Origin: Chitinophaga oryzae | GTDB taxonomy: Bacteria; Bacteroidota; Bacteroidia; Chitinophagales; Chitinophagaceae | DNA length: 64,000 nt | Direction of reading: 5' to 3' | Assembly: GCF_012516375.2 (NCBI RefSeq) | Contig: NZ_CP051204.2 | Coordinates: 7,983,501 to 8,047,500 of the forward strand | In this document: piece after piece, positions 1-8,838 of the stretch | Numbering within the stretch: the stretch's first letter is position 1 | How the letters are laid out: every line of letters begins with the position of its first letter | Notes under the pieces: generated by a model | The model's input: the letters and a program-made list of their open reading frames with translations, nothing else | The model's database searches: none | Told to the model about the DNA's origin: nothing | Position numbers and translations under genes: made by a program

Positions 1-1704
1 ACTGGCCAGCGGGCCCATGTCGATGATATAATCGGCTTCCTCCATCATTTGCTCGTCGTGCTCCACGATCACCACGGTATTGCCAAGGTCGCGCAGTTCT
101 TTCAGCACGTTGATCAGGCGGTGGGTATCGCGGGCATGCAGACCGATGCTTGGTTCATCGAGGATGTACATGGAGTTGGTGAGGTTACTGCCCAGCGTGC
201 GGGTAAGCTGTATACGCTGGCTTTCGCCACCACTGAGGGTATTGGCCACCCTGTTGAGCGTCAGGTATCCTAACCCTACGTCCAGCAATGTTTTCAGCCG
301 GTGGTTGATTTCAAACAGGATACGTTTGGCCACCTGCTGATCATATTCGTTGAGTTGCAGGTTATCGAACCAGTTTTTCAGGTCTGATACCGGCATGTCT
401 ACCAGGCGGGCGATGTTGCTGTCGCCTACGCGGATGTAGAGCGCTTCTTTCCGCAAACGGCCGCCGCCGCACTCGTGGCATACGGTACGTCCGCGGTAGC
501 GTGCCTGCAGCACGCGGTATTGTACTTTGTAGAGGTTCTGCTCTACCATTTTGAAGAATTCGTTCAGGCCGTAGAAGTGTTCGTTGCCCGTCCACAGCAG
601 CTGCACCTGCTCATCTGTGAGGTCTGCGATGGGTTTGTGTACCGGGAATCCGAATTTACGGGCCACTTTGATGAGCGCTTCTTTGTATTCGCCCATTTTC
701 TCACCTCTCCAGGGAGCGATGGCGCCTTCAAAAACGCTGAGGCGTTTATCGGGGATGACGAGGTCGGCGTCGATACCGAGCACCTGTCCAAAACCTTCGC
801 AGGTGGGGCAGGCGCCGTAGGGGTTGTTGAAAGAGAAGAGATTGGGCACCGGTTCTTCAAACTGGATACCATCCAGCTCGAAGCGGTTGGCGAAGTGGGT
901 CACGTTTTTGCCGTCCACTTCCACGTAACAGTCGCCCTCGCTTTCGTAAAAGGCTGTCTGCACACTGTCGGCTATACGATGTTTGTCATCTTCCTCAAAA
1001 TCTTTAACCACCAGCCTGTCTATCAGCACCCAGGCGTCTGCGGGCACGGCCGGCTTCTTTTGTTCCAGCAGCTCTTCGATGCGCAGCAGGCCATTGCCGC
1101 CGGCTGACGGCGCGTACAAACGGGAGAAGCCTTTCTGCATCAGGATATTCAGCTCCTCTTTCACGTCTCTTTTCGCGTGGCGGCGGAAAGGTACCATCAG
1201 CAATACTTTACTGCCGTGCTCGAGGTTACTGATAAAGTCTGTTACGTCGCTGACTTCATGTTTTTTCACGAGCTGGCCGGAAACGGGGGAATAGGTTTTC
1301 CCGACGCGGCCGAACAACAACCGGAGGTAGTCGTAGATCTCCGTCATAGAGCCCACGGTGGAACGAGGCGTGCGGGTGATCACTTTTTGTTCGATTGCGA
1401 TGGCCGGGCAGATGCCTTTGATATAGTCCACGTCCGGTTTGTTCATCCTCATGAGGAACTGACGGGCGTAGGAACTGAGGCTTTCCGCGTAGCGGCGTTG
1501 TCCTTCTGCGTACAGGGTGTCCATGGTGAGGGAAGATTTTCCCGAACCGGACACGCCGGTCACCACCACCATTTTATTGCGGGGGATGGAGACGCTCACA
1601 TTCTTGAGATTGTGGACCCTGGCGCCTTTTATGAAGATATTGTCCTGCGGGTTAACCGGCTGAGGATCAATGATGGTTTCTTTTTTCTTAGTTTTCATTG
1701 CCAT
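1..1704 (-). CDS. uvrA: Excinuclease ABC subunit A, N-terminal part (cut by window edge)
   Basis: DNA-damage recognition ATPase of nucleotide excision repair, acting in the cytoplasm with UvrB and UvrC. Read from the ATG at 1704, the frame stays open for 568 codons to base 1, so about the last 40% of a usual ~940-residue UvrA is missing. Visible are the first Walker A ([10 protein letters not shown]), the first half of a zinc module (CPTC), its second pair (CHEC), and the ABC signature [11 protein letters not shown] followed by [10 protein letters not shown]. The gene diverges from the sigma-factor gene. Family identity is certain; completeness cannot be judged. Confidence 0.97.
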   Translation of the reverse strand, partial: MAMKTKKKETIIDPQPVNPQDNIFIKGARVHNLKNVSVSIPRNKMVVVTGVSGSGKSSLTMDTLYAEGQRRYAESLSSYARQFLMRMNKPDVDYIKGICPAIAIEQKVITRTPRSTVGSMTEIYDYLRLLFGRVGKTYSPVSGQLVKKHEVSDVTDFISNLEHGSKVLLMVPFRRHAKRDVKEELNILMQKGFSRLYAPSAGGNGLLRIEELLEQKKPAVPADAWVLIDRLVVKDFEEDDKHRIADSVQTAFYESEGDCYVEVDGKNVTHFANRFELDGIQFEEPVPNLFSFNNPYGACPTCEGFGQVLGIDADLVIPDKRLSVFEGAIAPWRGEKMGEYKEALIKVARKFGFPVHKPIADLTDEQVQLLWTGNEHFYGLNEFFKMVEQNLYKVQYRVLQARYRGRTVCHECGGGRLRKEALYIRVGDSNIARLVDMPVSDLKNWFDNLQLNEYDQQVAKRILFEINHRLKTLLDVGLGYLTLNRVANTLSGGESQRIQLTRTLGSNLTNSMYILDEPSIGLHARDTHRLINVLKELRDLGNTVVIVEHDEQMMEEADYIIDMGPLAS

Positions 1705-1842
1705 GACAGAACAAATTTACGGGAAAAGATGTTAGATGAATAGTAATTGGTCAGGCAATTCATTCACAGAAAATTAACCTGGATATAGTACCCCAAAATG
1801 GCTAAAAGCTACTCTCCAAGGGCAAAAAAGCTGGTTTTATTA

Positions 1843-1873
1843 TTTGTTTTATTGAAGTATTCTTTTATATTTG
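1843..1873 (+). promoter_or_regulatory. Bacteroidota-type promoter before the sigma-factor gene
   Basis: A TTTG (-33, 1843-1846) is followed after exactly 19 nt by TATATTTG (-7, 1866-1873), matching the Bacteroidota consensus TTTG-N19-TAnnTTTG. It points at the ECF sigma gene and would give a leader of about 140 nt. The remainder of the 315-nt gap (1705-2019) shows no gene. Confidence 0.6.
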
Positions 1874-2019
1874 CGTAGAACGTTTTCTATACCTTTGAAT
1901 CGTAACAAAATCTTTAACGCTTAAAACTGCTCATTATCGCCTAAACTTTACTCAATTAAACAACCAACAGGCTGTAAAATCTGTATTTATTTACTAACCC
2001 GTTCTAGTTGTAGAAGTTT

Positions 2020-2601
2020 ATGCAAATAATGTACAAATTGTGCGACGAGCAGTTGATCACCCTTTTCAAGAAAGGCCATACTTCAGCATTGGAGGAATTG
2101 GTTCACCGTCATAAAGACAAGGTGTACACTTCCATTTTGTTGCTTGTAAAGGATTCTTTCCTGGCGGAAGATATTTTCCAGGATACTTTCATCAAAATCA
2201 TCGACACGATCAGGGCTGAACGCTATACGGAGAAGGGGAAGTTTTTGCCCTGGGCGATGCGTATTGCACACAACCTGTGTGTGGACCACTTTAGAAAGAT
2301 CAAGCGCACCCCGATGATAAAAACCGGCGATGACAAAGATATCTTCGACGTACTGGGCTTCAGCGACAGCTGTGTGGAAGACAAGATCATTACCCGTCAG
2401 AGCCACGACCGCGTCCGCATCATGCTGGACATGCTCCCGGAGGAGCAGCGGGAAGTAATTATCCTACGACATTATGCGGAACTGAGTTTCAAAGAAATTG
2501 CCGATCTCACGCAAGTGAGCATCAATACTGCCTTGGGTCGTATGAGGTATGGCCTGATCAATCTCCGGAAGATGATGACGGAGAAGCAAATTTGTCTATG
2601 A
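2020..2601 (+). CDS. ECF-type RNA polymerase sigma factor (sigma-70 family)
   Basis: A 193-residue two-domain sigma factor that would direct RNA polymerase to a dedicated promoter set. Region 2 is seen at about residues 20-95, with the DxFQDTFIKI helix and an AHNLCVDHFRK stretch. Region 4 is at about 130-185 (LPEEQREVIILRHYAELSFKEIA), with a helix-turn-helix around ISxNTALGRM. No anti-sigma gene lies next to it: the neighbours are uvrA (divergent) and a convergent thiolase, so its regulon cannot be inferred. The ATG at 2029 is an equally possible start. A TTTG/TATATTTG promoter lies upstream. Confidence 0.92.
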   Translation: MQIMYKLCDEQLITLFKKGHTSALEELVHRHKDKVYTSILLLVKDSFLAEDIFQDTFIKIIDTIRAERYTEKGKFLPWAMRIAHNLCVDHFRKIKRTPMIKTGDDKDIFDVLGFSDSCVEDKIITRQSHDRVRIMLDMLPEEQREVIILRHYAELSFKEIADLTQVSINTALGRMRYGLINLRKMMTEKQICL

Positions 2602-2631
2602 ACGACCCTTTTTTTTGCTTGCCAGCAGCGG

Positions 2632-2666
2632 GCGGCCGGATGTAATGTCCGACCGCTCGTTATTTT
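2632..2666 (+). terminator. Possible terminator after the sigma-factor gene
   Basis: GCGG-C-CGGA pairs with TCCG-A-CCGC across a 7-nt loop, with one mismatch, and is followed by a short T-rich stretch (TCGTTATTTTT). It lies between convergent genes. The stem is short and the U-tract interrupted, so confidence is modest. Confidence 0.4.
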
Positions 2667-2700
2667 TAGGCAAGTCTCTTCCTGCCTGTAAAGCTTTTTC

Positions 2701-3897
2701 TCAGCACTTCTCAAAGATCATGGCGGCTCCCTGTCCTACGCCTACGCACATGGTGGCGAGGCCGTAACGCGCTTCCGGGCGGCGTTTCATTTCATGCAGG
2801 AGCGTGGTGGCAATGCGGGCGCCGCTGCATCCCAGCGGATGGCCGATGGCTATAGCGCCGCCGTTCACATTCACGATATCGGGGTTGACGCCCAGGTCAC
2901 GCATACAGGCCAGTACCTGTACGGCAAAGGCTTCGTTAAATTCGGCCAGCTGCAGCTGGCCTATGGTCAGGCCGGCGCGTTGCAGCGCCTTTTGGGTGGC
3001 AGGCACCGGTCCTATGCCCATAATGGAAGGGTCTACTCCAGCCACGGCCATAGCGCGCACCATGGCCAGCGGTTTCAGGTTGAACCGTTGCAGTGCTTTT
3101 TCGGAGACGATCATGACAGCGGCGGCGCCGTCGTTGATGCCGGATGAGTTGCCTGCGGTGACCGAACCATCTTTGGCGAATGCCGGGCGGAGGCCCGCCA
3201 GTTTTTCGAGGGTAGTTTCCCGGGGATGTTCATCTCGTGACACCAGTACCTGTTCCTTACCGGCAGCAGCGGTGATGGGAACTATTTCGTCGCCCCAGCG
3301 GCCGGCTTTCAGGGCTTCGGCGTACTGTTGCTGGCTGCGCAGGGCAAAGCGGTCCTGCTCCTCCCTCCCTATCTGCCATTGCCGGGCTACGTTTTCCGCT
3401 GTTTCGCCCATGGAATAGGGATGGTGCAGGGCTGCCAGCTGCGGATTGGTAAAGCGCCAGCCGATGGTGGTATCGAAAACTTCGGCTTTCCGGCTGAAGG
3501 GACCGTCGGCCTTACTCATGACAAAGGGGGCGCGGGTCATGCTTTCCACACCGCCAGCCAGGTATATCTCACCGTCCCCGCACATAATGGCGCGGGAGGC
3601 GTCCATGATGGCCTGCAGGCCGGAGGAACAAAGGCGGTTGACGGTGCAACCGCCCACCGTTACCGGTAAACCGGCCAGCAGTGCGGCCATACGGGCTACG
3701 TCGCGATTATCTTCGCCGGCCTGGTTGGCAGCGCCTGCAATCACATCTTCAATGGCTGCCGGGTCTATGGAAGGGTTCCTGTCTGTCAAAGCTTTCAGTA
3801 CGCGGGCCAGCATATCGTCCGGGCGGACGGTGCTTAATACGCCGCCGTAGCGGCCTATAGGCGTGCGCACTGCATCTACAATATAAGCGACTTGCAT
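2701..3897 (-). CDS. Acetyl-CoA acyltransferase (thiolase), 3-oxoadipyl-CoA thiolase-like
   Basis: Thiolase of 398 residues that would cleave a 3-oxoacyl-CoA to acetyl-CoA plus a shortened acyl-CoA. Catalytic residues are in place: nucleophile Cys90 in NRLCSSGLQ, His353 in GHPLGCSGAR and Cys384 in CVGVGQG, plus the NEAFA loop. The opening VDAVRTPIGRYGG and the next residues resemble PcaF/PaaJ (3-oxoadipyl-CoA) thiolases, but no aromatic-degradation genes are adjacent, so the substrate stays open. The start at 3897 is chosen because the thiolase fold begins there; an in-frame ATG at 3975 would add 26 residues of unconserved sequence. Confidence 0.93.
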   Translation of the reverse strand: MQVAYIVDAVRTPIGRYGGVLSTVRPDDMLARVLKALTDRNPSIDPAAIEDVIAGAANQAGEDNRDVARMAALLAGLPVTVGGCTVNRLCSSGLQAIMDASRAIMCGDGEIYLAGGVESMTRAPFVMSKADGPFSRKAEVFDTTIGWRFTNPQLAALHHPYSMGETAENVARQWQIGREEQDRFALRSQQQYAEALKAGRWGDEIVPITAAAGKEQVLVSRDEHPRETTLEKLAGLRPAFAKDGSVTAGNSSGINDGAAAVMIVSEKALQRFNLKPLAMVRAMAVAGVDPSIMGIGPVPATQKALQRAGLTIGQLQLAEFNEAFAVQVLACMRDLGVNPDIVNVNGGAIAIGHPLGCSGARIATTLLHEMKRRPEARYGLATMCVGVGQGAAMIFEKC

Positions 3898-4201
3898 GTT
3901 GATTTTGTTGGTTTTGGTGTTTACCTGCAATATAAAACTCTTTTCTGCCGCCGCCGCTTTTTCCGTGCTGATCATGGCTGAATGGCTCTCCCACCGGCTT
4001 CCGTAACAGAAAATTTTTTACCAATAACCAACTAAAATATTTAAACAGTTGACTATCAATAAATTAATTACTTTTTTATTCCTTTCAGCTTGATTATCAA
4101 GCTAAAAGATGATAAACGCGGGTCCTACTGCTATTTTACCTATCTTTGCAGATGCTTTCCGACTGCCGTAAGGCAGCCATTTGCTCATATAACGGTCAAT
4201 A
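3898..4201. other. Divergent intergenic region, thiolase / rlmN
   Basis: AT-rich 304-nt gap between divergent genes. A TATCTTTG (-7-like) sits at 4141-4148, pointing at rlmN, but no TTTG lies at the usual distance upstream. No ORF, repeat or hairpin was recognised otherwise. Confidence 0.4.
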
Positions 4202-5245
4202 ATGAAGTCTGACAAGAAAAATATCCGGCACTTAAGTCTGCCAGCCTTACAAGAATATTTTGGGTCTATTGATGAAAAGGCCTTTCGTGCGAAACAGGTG
4301 TATGAATGGTTATGGCTGCGCCATGCCACCAGCTTTGAAGCGATGACGAACCTGTCTAAAGACCTCCGTCACAAGCTGGAAGAAAACTTTGTGCTCCCAG
4401 CCGTAAAAGTGGATGCCACCCAGCATAGCAACGATGGTACCATCAAAAGCCGCTTCCGCTTGCACGATAATCATCTTGTGGAAGGCGTGCTGATCCCGAC
4501 CGATACCCGTCAAACCGCCTGCGTATCTTCCCAGGTAGGCTGCAGCCTCAGCTGTAAATTCTGCGCCACCGGTTATATGGACCGCAAGCGTAACCTTGAC
4601 TTTGACGAGATATATGACGAAGTGGCGCTGATCAATCAGCAGGCCCTGGAGCATAATGGAAAGAAACTGACCAATATCGTATTTATGGGCATGGGCGAGC
4701 CCCTGCTCAACTATAAAAATGTACTGCAGTCCATTGAACGGATCACCGCTCCTGACGGCCTGGGCATGTCTCCCAAACGGGTGACCGTGTCTACCGCGGG
4801 CGTAGCCAAAATGATCCGCCAGCTGGGAGACGACAAGGTGCGCTTTAACCTCGCCCTGTCCTTACACGCCGCCAACGACAAGAAACGCAGCGAAATCATG
4901 CCCATCAACGATTCCAACAACCTGAAGGAACTGATTGCGGCGCTGAATTATTTCTACAAAGAAACCGGTAACGAGATATCCTTCGAATACATTCTTTTCA
5001 GGGACTTCAACGATTCCAAACAGGATGCTGACGAGCTGATAAAAATCTACCGTCAGGTGCCTGCCGACCTGGTGAACATCATCGAATACAACCCGATTGA
5101 CAACGCCCGATTCCAGAAGCCCGACGCTGAAACTGCCGAAGACTTTATGGACTATCTCGCAAAAAACCGTGTGAATGCCAGATTGCGCCGGAGCCGTGGT
5201 AAAGATATCGACGCCGCCTGCGGACAACTGGCCAATAAAGGATAA
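4202..5245 (+). CDS. rlmN: Dual-specificity 23S rRNA A2503 / tRNA A37 C2-methyltransferase
   Basis: Radical-SAM methyltransferase (347 residues) that methylates C2 of A2503 in 23S rRNA and A37 in some tRNAs. The [4Fe-4S] cysteines form CxxxCxxC at C114, C118 and C121 (CSLSCKFC). The substrate-linked catalytic cysteine is C340 in the terminal DAACGQLA. The GMGEPLLN and SLHA motifs are typical of RlmN. Length is normal. The following gene, an RluB-like pseudouridine synthase, is on the same strand 59 nt away, suggesting an rRNA-modification unit. Confidence 0.97.
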   Translation: MKSDKKNIRHLSLPALQEYFGSIDEKAFRAKQVYEWLWLRHATSFEAMTNLSKDLRHKLEENFVLPAVKVDATQHSNDGTIKSRFRLHDNHLVEGVLIPTDTRQTACVSSQVGCSLSCKFCATGYMDRKRNLDFDEIYDEVALINQQALEHNGKKLTNIVFMGMGEPLLNYKNVLQSIERITAPDGLGMSPKRVTVSTAGVAKMIRQLGDDKVRFNLALSLHAANDKKRSEIMPINDSNNLKELIAALNYFYKETGNEISFEYILFRDFNDSKQDADELIKIYRQVPADLVNIIEYNPIDNARFQKPDAETAEDFMDYLAKNRVNARLRRSRGKDIDAACGQLANKG

Positions 5246-5265
5246 TCAGCACAATAAAAACATCT

Positions 5266-5288
5266 ATGGGCCATGCTTGCATGGCCAT
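5266..5288 (+). promoter_or_regulatory. Small hairpin between rlmN and the RluB-like gene
   Basis: An imperfect inverted repeat (CCATG-CTTG-CATGG core extended by ATGG/CCAT with a bulge) lies just before the RluB-like start. It lacks a U-tract, so it is not a classic terminator; it may affect read-through or translation. Confidence 0.3.
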
Positions 5289-5304
5289 CAATTAATAATA
5301 ATTT

Positions 5305-6735
5305 ATGAAGAAGAAACAACCTGCTAAGAAGGGCCCGGCTCCTTTTAAAGGAAGAAAAACGGACAACACAGACAAGCCGGCAGCAGGCAACCGCAACCGC
5401 TCCTCCTTTGACGGCGAAAGGCCCGGAAGAGCATCTGCAAAAGATAATGCAGGAGATGCTCCCGCTCAGCGTAAACGTACTTACAGCAAGGATGGCAACA
5501 CCACCTTCCGCAAACGTACGTTTGACAACGGAGAGCAGCCTTCCCGCAAAAGCAGCTTTGGTGATAAGGATTTCTCCAGAGATAATAAAACCACTCCCCG
5601 CAAACGCAGCTTCGGTGATAAAGACTTCTCCAGGGACGACAAAGCAGCCTCCGGAAAACGCAGCTTCGGCGACGGTAAACAGCCCGTACGCAAAGGCTTC
5701 TCCGGTGACAACCGCGATGACGAGAAACCCGCTTTCCGCAAACGCACCTACGGTGACAAAAAACCTTTCGGTAAAAAAAACGACAGCTATACCCGCAAAG
5801 ATGAAAGCTCCTTCCATGGAGACTTCAACGAAGCAAAAAGCGGCGCCAAAAAGGAAACACCCAGCGGCTTTAACCGTAAAAAATTCTTTGACCGCACCAA
5901 CGACCGCTTTACCGACAAACAGGAAAGGCGGATGGCCGCCAAAAGCGGAGGCAGCACCGGCAGTCAACAGGCCGCCGGCCATAAAAAAGAAGCCAAAGAA
6001 AGTTCTTTCGCTCCGGGCGAAATGCCGCTGAACAAATACATCGCCCACTGTGGCCTGTGCTCCCGCCGCAAAGCGGTAGACTTCATCAAAGAAGGCAAAG
6101 TGACCGTCAATGGCACCGTGATACTGGAGCCCGCTACCAAGGTGACCAGCGCCGACACCGTGACGCTGGCGGATAAAAAAATAAATCTGACCAAAAACCT
6201 GCTGTACATCCTGCTCAACAAGCCGAAAGGTTTTATCACCACCACCGATGATCCCGAAGGCCGCAAAACCGTAATGGACCTGATCCAGGATGCCACCGGC
6301 GAAGAAAGGGTGTACCCTGTGGGCCGCCTGGACCGCAATACCTCCGGGTTGCTGCTGCTCACCAATGACGGCGAACTGGCGCAGACGCTCGCCCATCCCA
6401 AGCACAACATCAAAAAGATATACCAGGTAGAGCTCGATAAGCCGCTTACCAAAACGGACTTCGATCAGATCGTTGCCGGTCTTACCCTTGAAGACGGCGT
6501 AGCCTACGTAGATGCGTTAGGGTATGTGGACCCCAAGGACAAAAAACAGATCGGTATCGAGATCCACAGCGGCAAGAACCGTATCGTCCGTCGTATTTTT
6601 GAGCACCTCTCCTACAATGTGGAAAAGCTGGACCGCGTGATGTATGCCGGCCTCACCAAAAAGACGCTCAATCGTGGCCAATGGCGTTATCTCAACGAAA
6701 AAGAAGTGATCCTGCTGAAACATTTTAAAAAATAA
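5305..6735 (+). CDS. RsuA/RluB-family pseudouridine synthase with long disordered N-terminus
   Basis: Enzyme of 476 residues expected to convert uridine to pseudouridine in rRNA, most like the RluB/RsuA family. The C-terminal half is ordinary: an S4 RNA-binding domain at about 240-290 (MPLNKYIAHCGLCSRRKA), then the catalytic domain with Asp343 in GRLDRNTSG. The first ~235 residues are low-complexity, rich in K, R, S, G and D, with repeats such as KRSFGDKDFSRD at about 85-125. They are probably disordered and nucleic-acid-binding. The ATG at 5305 begins this tail. The gene ends 3 nt before the next pseudouridine synthase. Confidence 0.92.
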   Translation: MKKKQPAKKGPAPFKGRKTDNTDKPAAGNRNRSSFDGERPGRASAKDNAGDAPAQRKRTYSKDGNTTFRKRTFDNGEQPSRKSSFGDKDFSRDNKTTPRKRSFGDKDFSRDDKAASGKRSFGDGKQPVRKGFSGDNRDDEKPAFRKRTYGDKKPFGKKNDSYTRKDESSFHGDFNEAKSGAKKETPSGFNRKKFFDRTNDRFTDKQERRMAAKSGGSTGSQQAAGHKKEAKESSFAPGEMPLNKYIAHCGLCSRRKAVDFIKEGKVTVNGTVILEPATKVTSADTVTLADKKINLTKNLLYILLNKPKGFITTTDDPEGRKTVMDLIQDATGEERVYPVGRLDRNTSGLLLLTNDGELAQTLAHPKHNIKKIYQVELDKPLTKTDFDQIVAGLTLEDGVAYVDALGYVDPKDKKQIGIEIHSGKNRIVRRIFEHLSYNVEKLDRVMYAGLTKKTLNRGQWRYLNEKEVILLKHFKK

Positions 6736-6738
6736 CCG

Positions 6739-7458
6739 GTGCGATTAGAAGAGCATATTTTACTGGAAACACCTGATTTTGTTGTTGTGAACAAGCCATC
6801 CGGCATGCTGACGCTGCCCGACCGGCACGACAATGAACTAACGTCCCTGATAGCCGTCATGAAAAAGGCTTACGGGGAAATATTCACCGTACACCGGCTG
6901 GACCGCGATACCAGTGGCATTATCCTGTTCGCCCGCAACGAAGCGGCCCACAAATACTTCTCCCAGCTGTTTGAAAGCCGCGATGTGGAGAAATACTACC
7001 TTGGCCTGGTACATGGCGTTCCCACGCCGGAAAAAGGTTCTGTCAACGAAGGTATTATGGAACATCCGGTACAGAAGGGGAAGATGGTGACCAACCGCAA
7101 GGGCAAGGCTTCTTTGACAGACTATGAAGTACTGGAGTCTTTTGGACTTTACAGCCTCATGAAATGGAGGATCCATACCGGCCGTACCCACCAGATCAGG
7201 GTGCACATGAAACATCTCGGTCACCCGATTGCGGTAGATGAACTGTACGGCAGCCCTCAGCCTGTTTTGTTATCGTCCATCAAGAAAAAATTCAAGCTGG
7301 GCAAACATACAGAAGAAGAACGCCCCCTGCTCTCCCGCCTGGCGCTGCATGCTGCCATGCTGGTGTTTAAAGACCCTTCCGGCAAGGCCTATACCGTAGA
7401 AGCCCCGCTGCCGAAAGATATCAATGCGGTAGTTACGCAATTACGGAAAAACCGGTAA
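6739..7458 (+). CDS. RluA-family pseudouridine synthase
   Basis: A 239-residue RluA-type pseudouridine synthase without an S4 domain. The catalytic Asp55 lies in HRLDRDTSG, and RTHQIRVHMKHLGHPI is the conserved C-terminal motif. The start is GTG, 3 nt after the stop of the RluB-like gene, so the two are almost certainly translated from one mRNA. The target uridine (rRNA or tRNA) cannot be told from sequence. A solo 8-bp-phase repeat arm follows at 7464, then a terminator at 7567-7597. Confidence 0.93.
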   Translation: MRLEEHILLETPDFVVVNKPSGMLTLPDRHDNELTSLIAVMKKAYGEIFTVHRLDRDTSGIILFARNEAAHKYFSQLFESRDVEKYYLGLVHGVPTPEKGSVNEGIMEHPVQKGKMVTNRKGKASLTDYEVLESFGLYSLMKWRIHTGRTHQIRVHMKHLGHPIAVDELYGSPQPVLLSSIKKKFKLGKHTEEERPLLSRLALHAAMLVFKDPSGKAYTVEAPLPKDINAVVTQLRKNR

Positions 7459-7463
7459 CCGAA

Positions 7464-7503
7464 GCATTTTGAAATTTTAAAATTTTGATATTGGGGTATT
7501 TGG
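7464..7503 (+). repeat. Solo 8-bp-phase repeat arm
   Basis: Five consecutive 8-mers in exact register (GCATTTTG, AAATTTTA, AAATTTTG, ATATTGGG, GTATTTGG) begin 5 nt after the RluA-like stop codon. No matching inverted arm is present, unlike the two-armed copies elsewhere in the window. Confidence 0.7.
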
Positions 7504-7566
7504 GAGCCTGTAGTAGCAGGCGCTATTACCGATGAATAAGACACAAGTCGTTTTGGTTTAATACTG

Positions 7567-7597
7567 GCCCGTTGGCATTATGCCGGCGGGCTTTTTT
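7567..7597 (+). terminator. Rho-independent terminator for the pseudouridine synthase unit
   Basis: GCCCGTTGGCA and TGCCGGCGGGC form an 11-bp stem (two G-U pairs) around TTA, followed by TTTTTT. The rest of the 377-nt gap 7459-7835 holds a second terminator on the other strand and about 120 nt (7600-7715) with no recognisable gene. Confidence 0.8.
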
Positions 7598-7717
7598 GAT
7601 GCATTCACCATATTTGCTTCCGCGGTCCGTCATCTGCCATTATCGCCACCAGCGGGTCGCACCGCTGCTTAGAGCGGCACCAACAGGTTAAAATATTAAA
7701 TAACCCGGCTATCAGGC

Positions 7718-7742
7718 AAAAAAAAACGGGGAAAAATCCCCG
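7718..7742 (-). terminator. Rho-independent terminator of the peroxiredoxin gene
   Basis: Read on the minus strand, CGGGGA-TTTT-TCCCCG is followed by a run of nine T. It lies about 95 nt past the peroxiredoxin stop codon. Confidence 0.85.
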
Positions 7743-7835
7743 CTTCGTAAAAATCAAAAACCAACCATTAAAAACTCTTATAGTGAAAGCCGGCACCTGG
7801 TTGTGTAAGTGGATCGGCTCCTTTTGTTTCGTTTT

Positions 7836-8471
7836 TTATTTGTTTGGCTGTGGTGTTGTTCTCAGATAAGGCTTGATAATTTTATGGCCTTTCGGAAAAC
7901 GTTCCGGTATTTCTGCCGTAGGCACTGCTGCCGTCACAATAACATCTTCCCCGTCTTTCCAGTCTGCCGGCGTAGCTACGCTGTATTTAGCCGTCAGCTG
8001 CAAGGAGTCGATAACGCGTAAAACTTCGTTGAAGTTCCTGCCGGTAGATGCCGGGTAGGTGATCGTCAGTTTTACTTTTTTATCGGGACCAATGATAAAC
8101 AGTGATCTTACGGTAAATGTTTCAGAAGCATTCGGGTGAATCATACCGTAGAGGTTGGCTACCGTTTTGTCTTCATCTGCAATAATAGGAAAAGTTACGT
8201 CACAATGTTGCGTTTCGTTAATATCTCCTATCCAACTCATATGTTTATCCAGCGGATCTACGCTGAGTGCCAGCACTTTAACGTTCCTTTTGGCAAATTC
8301 GCCGTTCAGGAGGGCTGTTTTGCCAAGTTCTGTTGTACAAACAGGGGTAAAATCAGCAGGATGGGAGAACAGGACGCCCCAGCTGTCGCCGAGATATTCG
8401 TAAAAATCTATTTCTCCTATTGTGGTCTTAGCTTTGAAATTGGGAGCAGTATCGCCCAGTCTTAAACTCAT
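7836..8471 (-). CDS. Peroxiredoxin, 1-Cys (Prx6) type
   Basis: Cytoplasmic thiol peroxidase of 211 residues that reduces H2O2 and organic peroxides. The N-terminal AhpC/TSA fold carries the peroxidatic Cys45 in PVCTTE, preceded by SHPADFTP. The C-terminal 1-Cys domain has YPASTGRNFNEVLRVIDSLQ, the signature of the Prx6 subgroup. A second cysteine (QHCDV) does not lie where a resolving cysteine normally does. It stands alone between two intergenic regions. Confidence 0.95.
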   Translation of the reverse strand: MSLRLGDTAPNFKAKTTIGEIDFYEYLGDSWGVLFSHPADFTPVCTTELGKTALLNGEFAKRNVKVLALSVDPLDKHMSWIGDINETQHCDVTFPIIADEDKTVANLYGMIHPNASETFTVRSLFIIGPDKKVKLTITYPASTGRNFNEVLRVIDSLQLTAKYSVATPADWKDGEDVIVTAAVPTAEIPERFPKGHKIIKPYLRTTPQPNK

Positions 8472-8747
8472 AGTTTCACAATTTACTTGACCAAAAATAG
8501 CATTTTCCTACAAGAATTATAGACTTTAAAATAACTTTTTCACTTTTTCATCGCTTTTTTTTGCGAACTGGATAAAGTGGGTCCGTTTACCTGGATTTTT
8601 TAATACGCTACTGATTTTCGTCGTTGTCGGCCAGGCACCTTTCCCACTAAAAAACGGGAAAACAAATCTCCCATGAATACCGCAGCGGCATCTTCCTACG
8701 CCACAAGTCAACTAGAAACAGGAAAGTAAATCTCCGACCGGGTACCC

Positions 8748-8766
8748 TCCTGGTTTAAAACCAGGA
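8748..8766. repeat. Short palindrome
   Basis: TCCTGGTTT and AAACCAGGA flank a single A, giving a 9-bp perfect palindrome in the gene-free region. No U-tract follows on either strand. Confidence 0.6.
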
Positions 8767-8800
8767 AGGCGAAAACAGGGAACCGGCAGGTAGTTTGGGT

Positions 8801-8838
8801 AGACAGGCTGCACCTATAGGGAAATGTGCAGCCTGTCT
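8801..8838. repeat. Strong 13-bp stem-loop
   Basis: AGACAGGCTGCAC and GTGCAGCCTGTCT are perfect inverted copies separated by 12 nt. A folded RNA or protein-binding site is likely; no U-tract marks it as a terminator. Confidence 0.75.

Noticed and set aside
7600..7715. Possible tRNA-like fold between two terminators
   Set aside because: A small hairpin (CCGCT/AGCGG) exists but no T-loop consensus, acceptor stem or anticodon arm could be matched.
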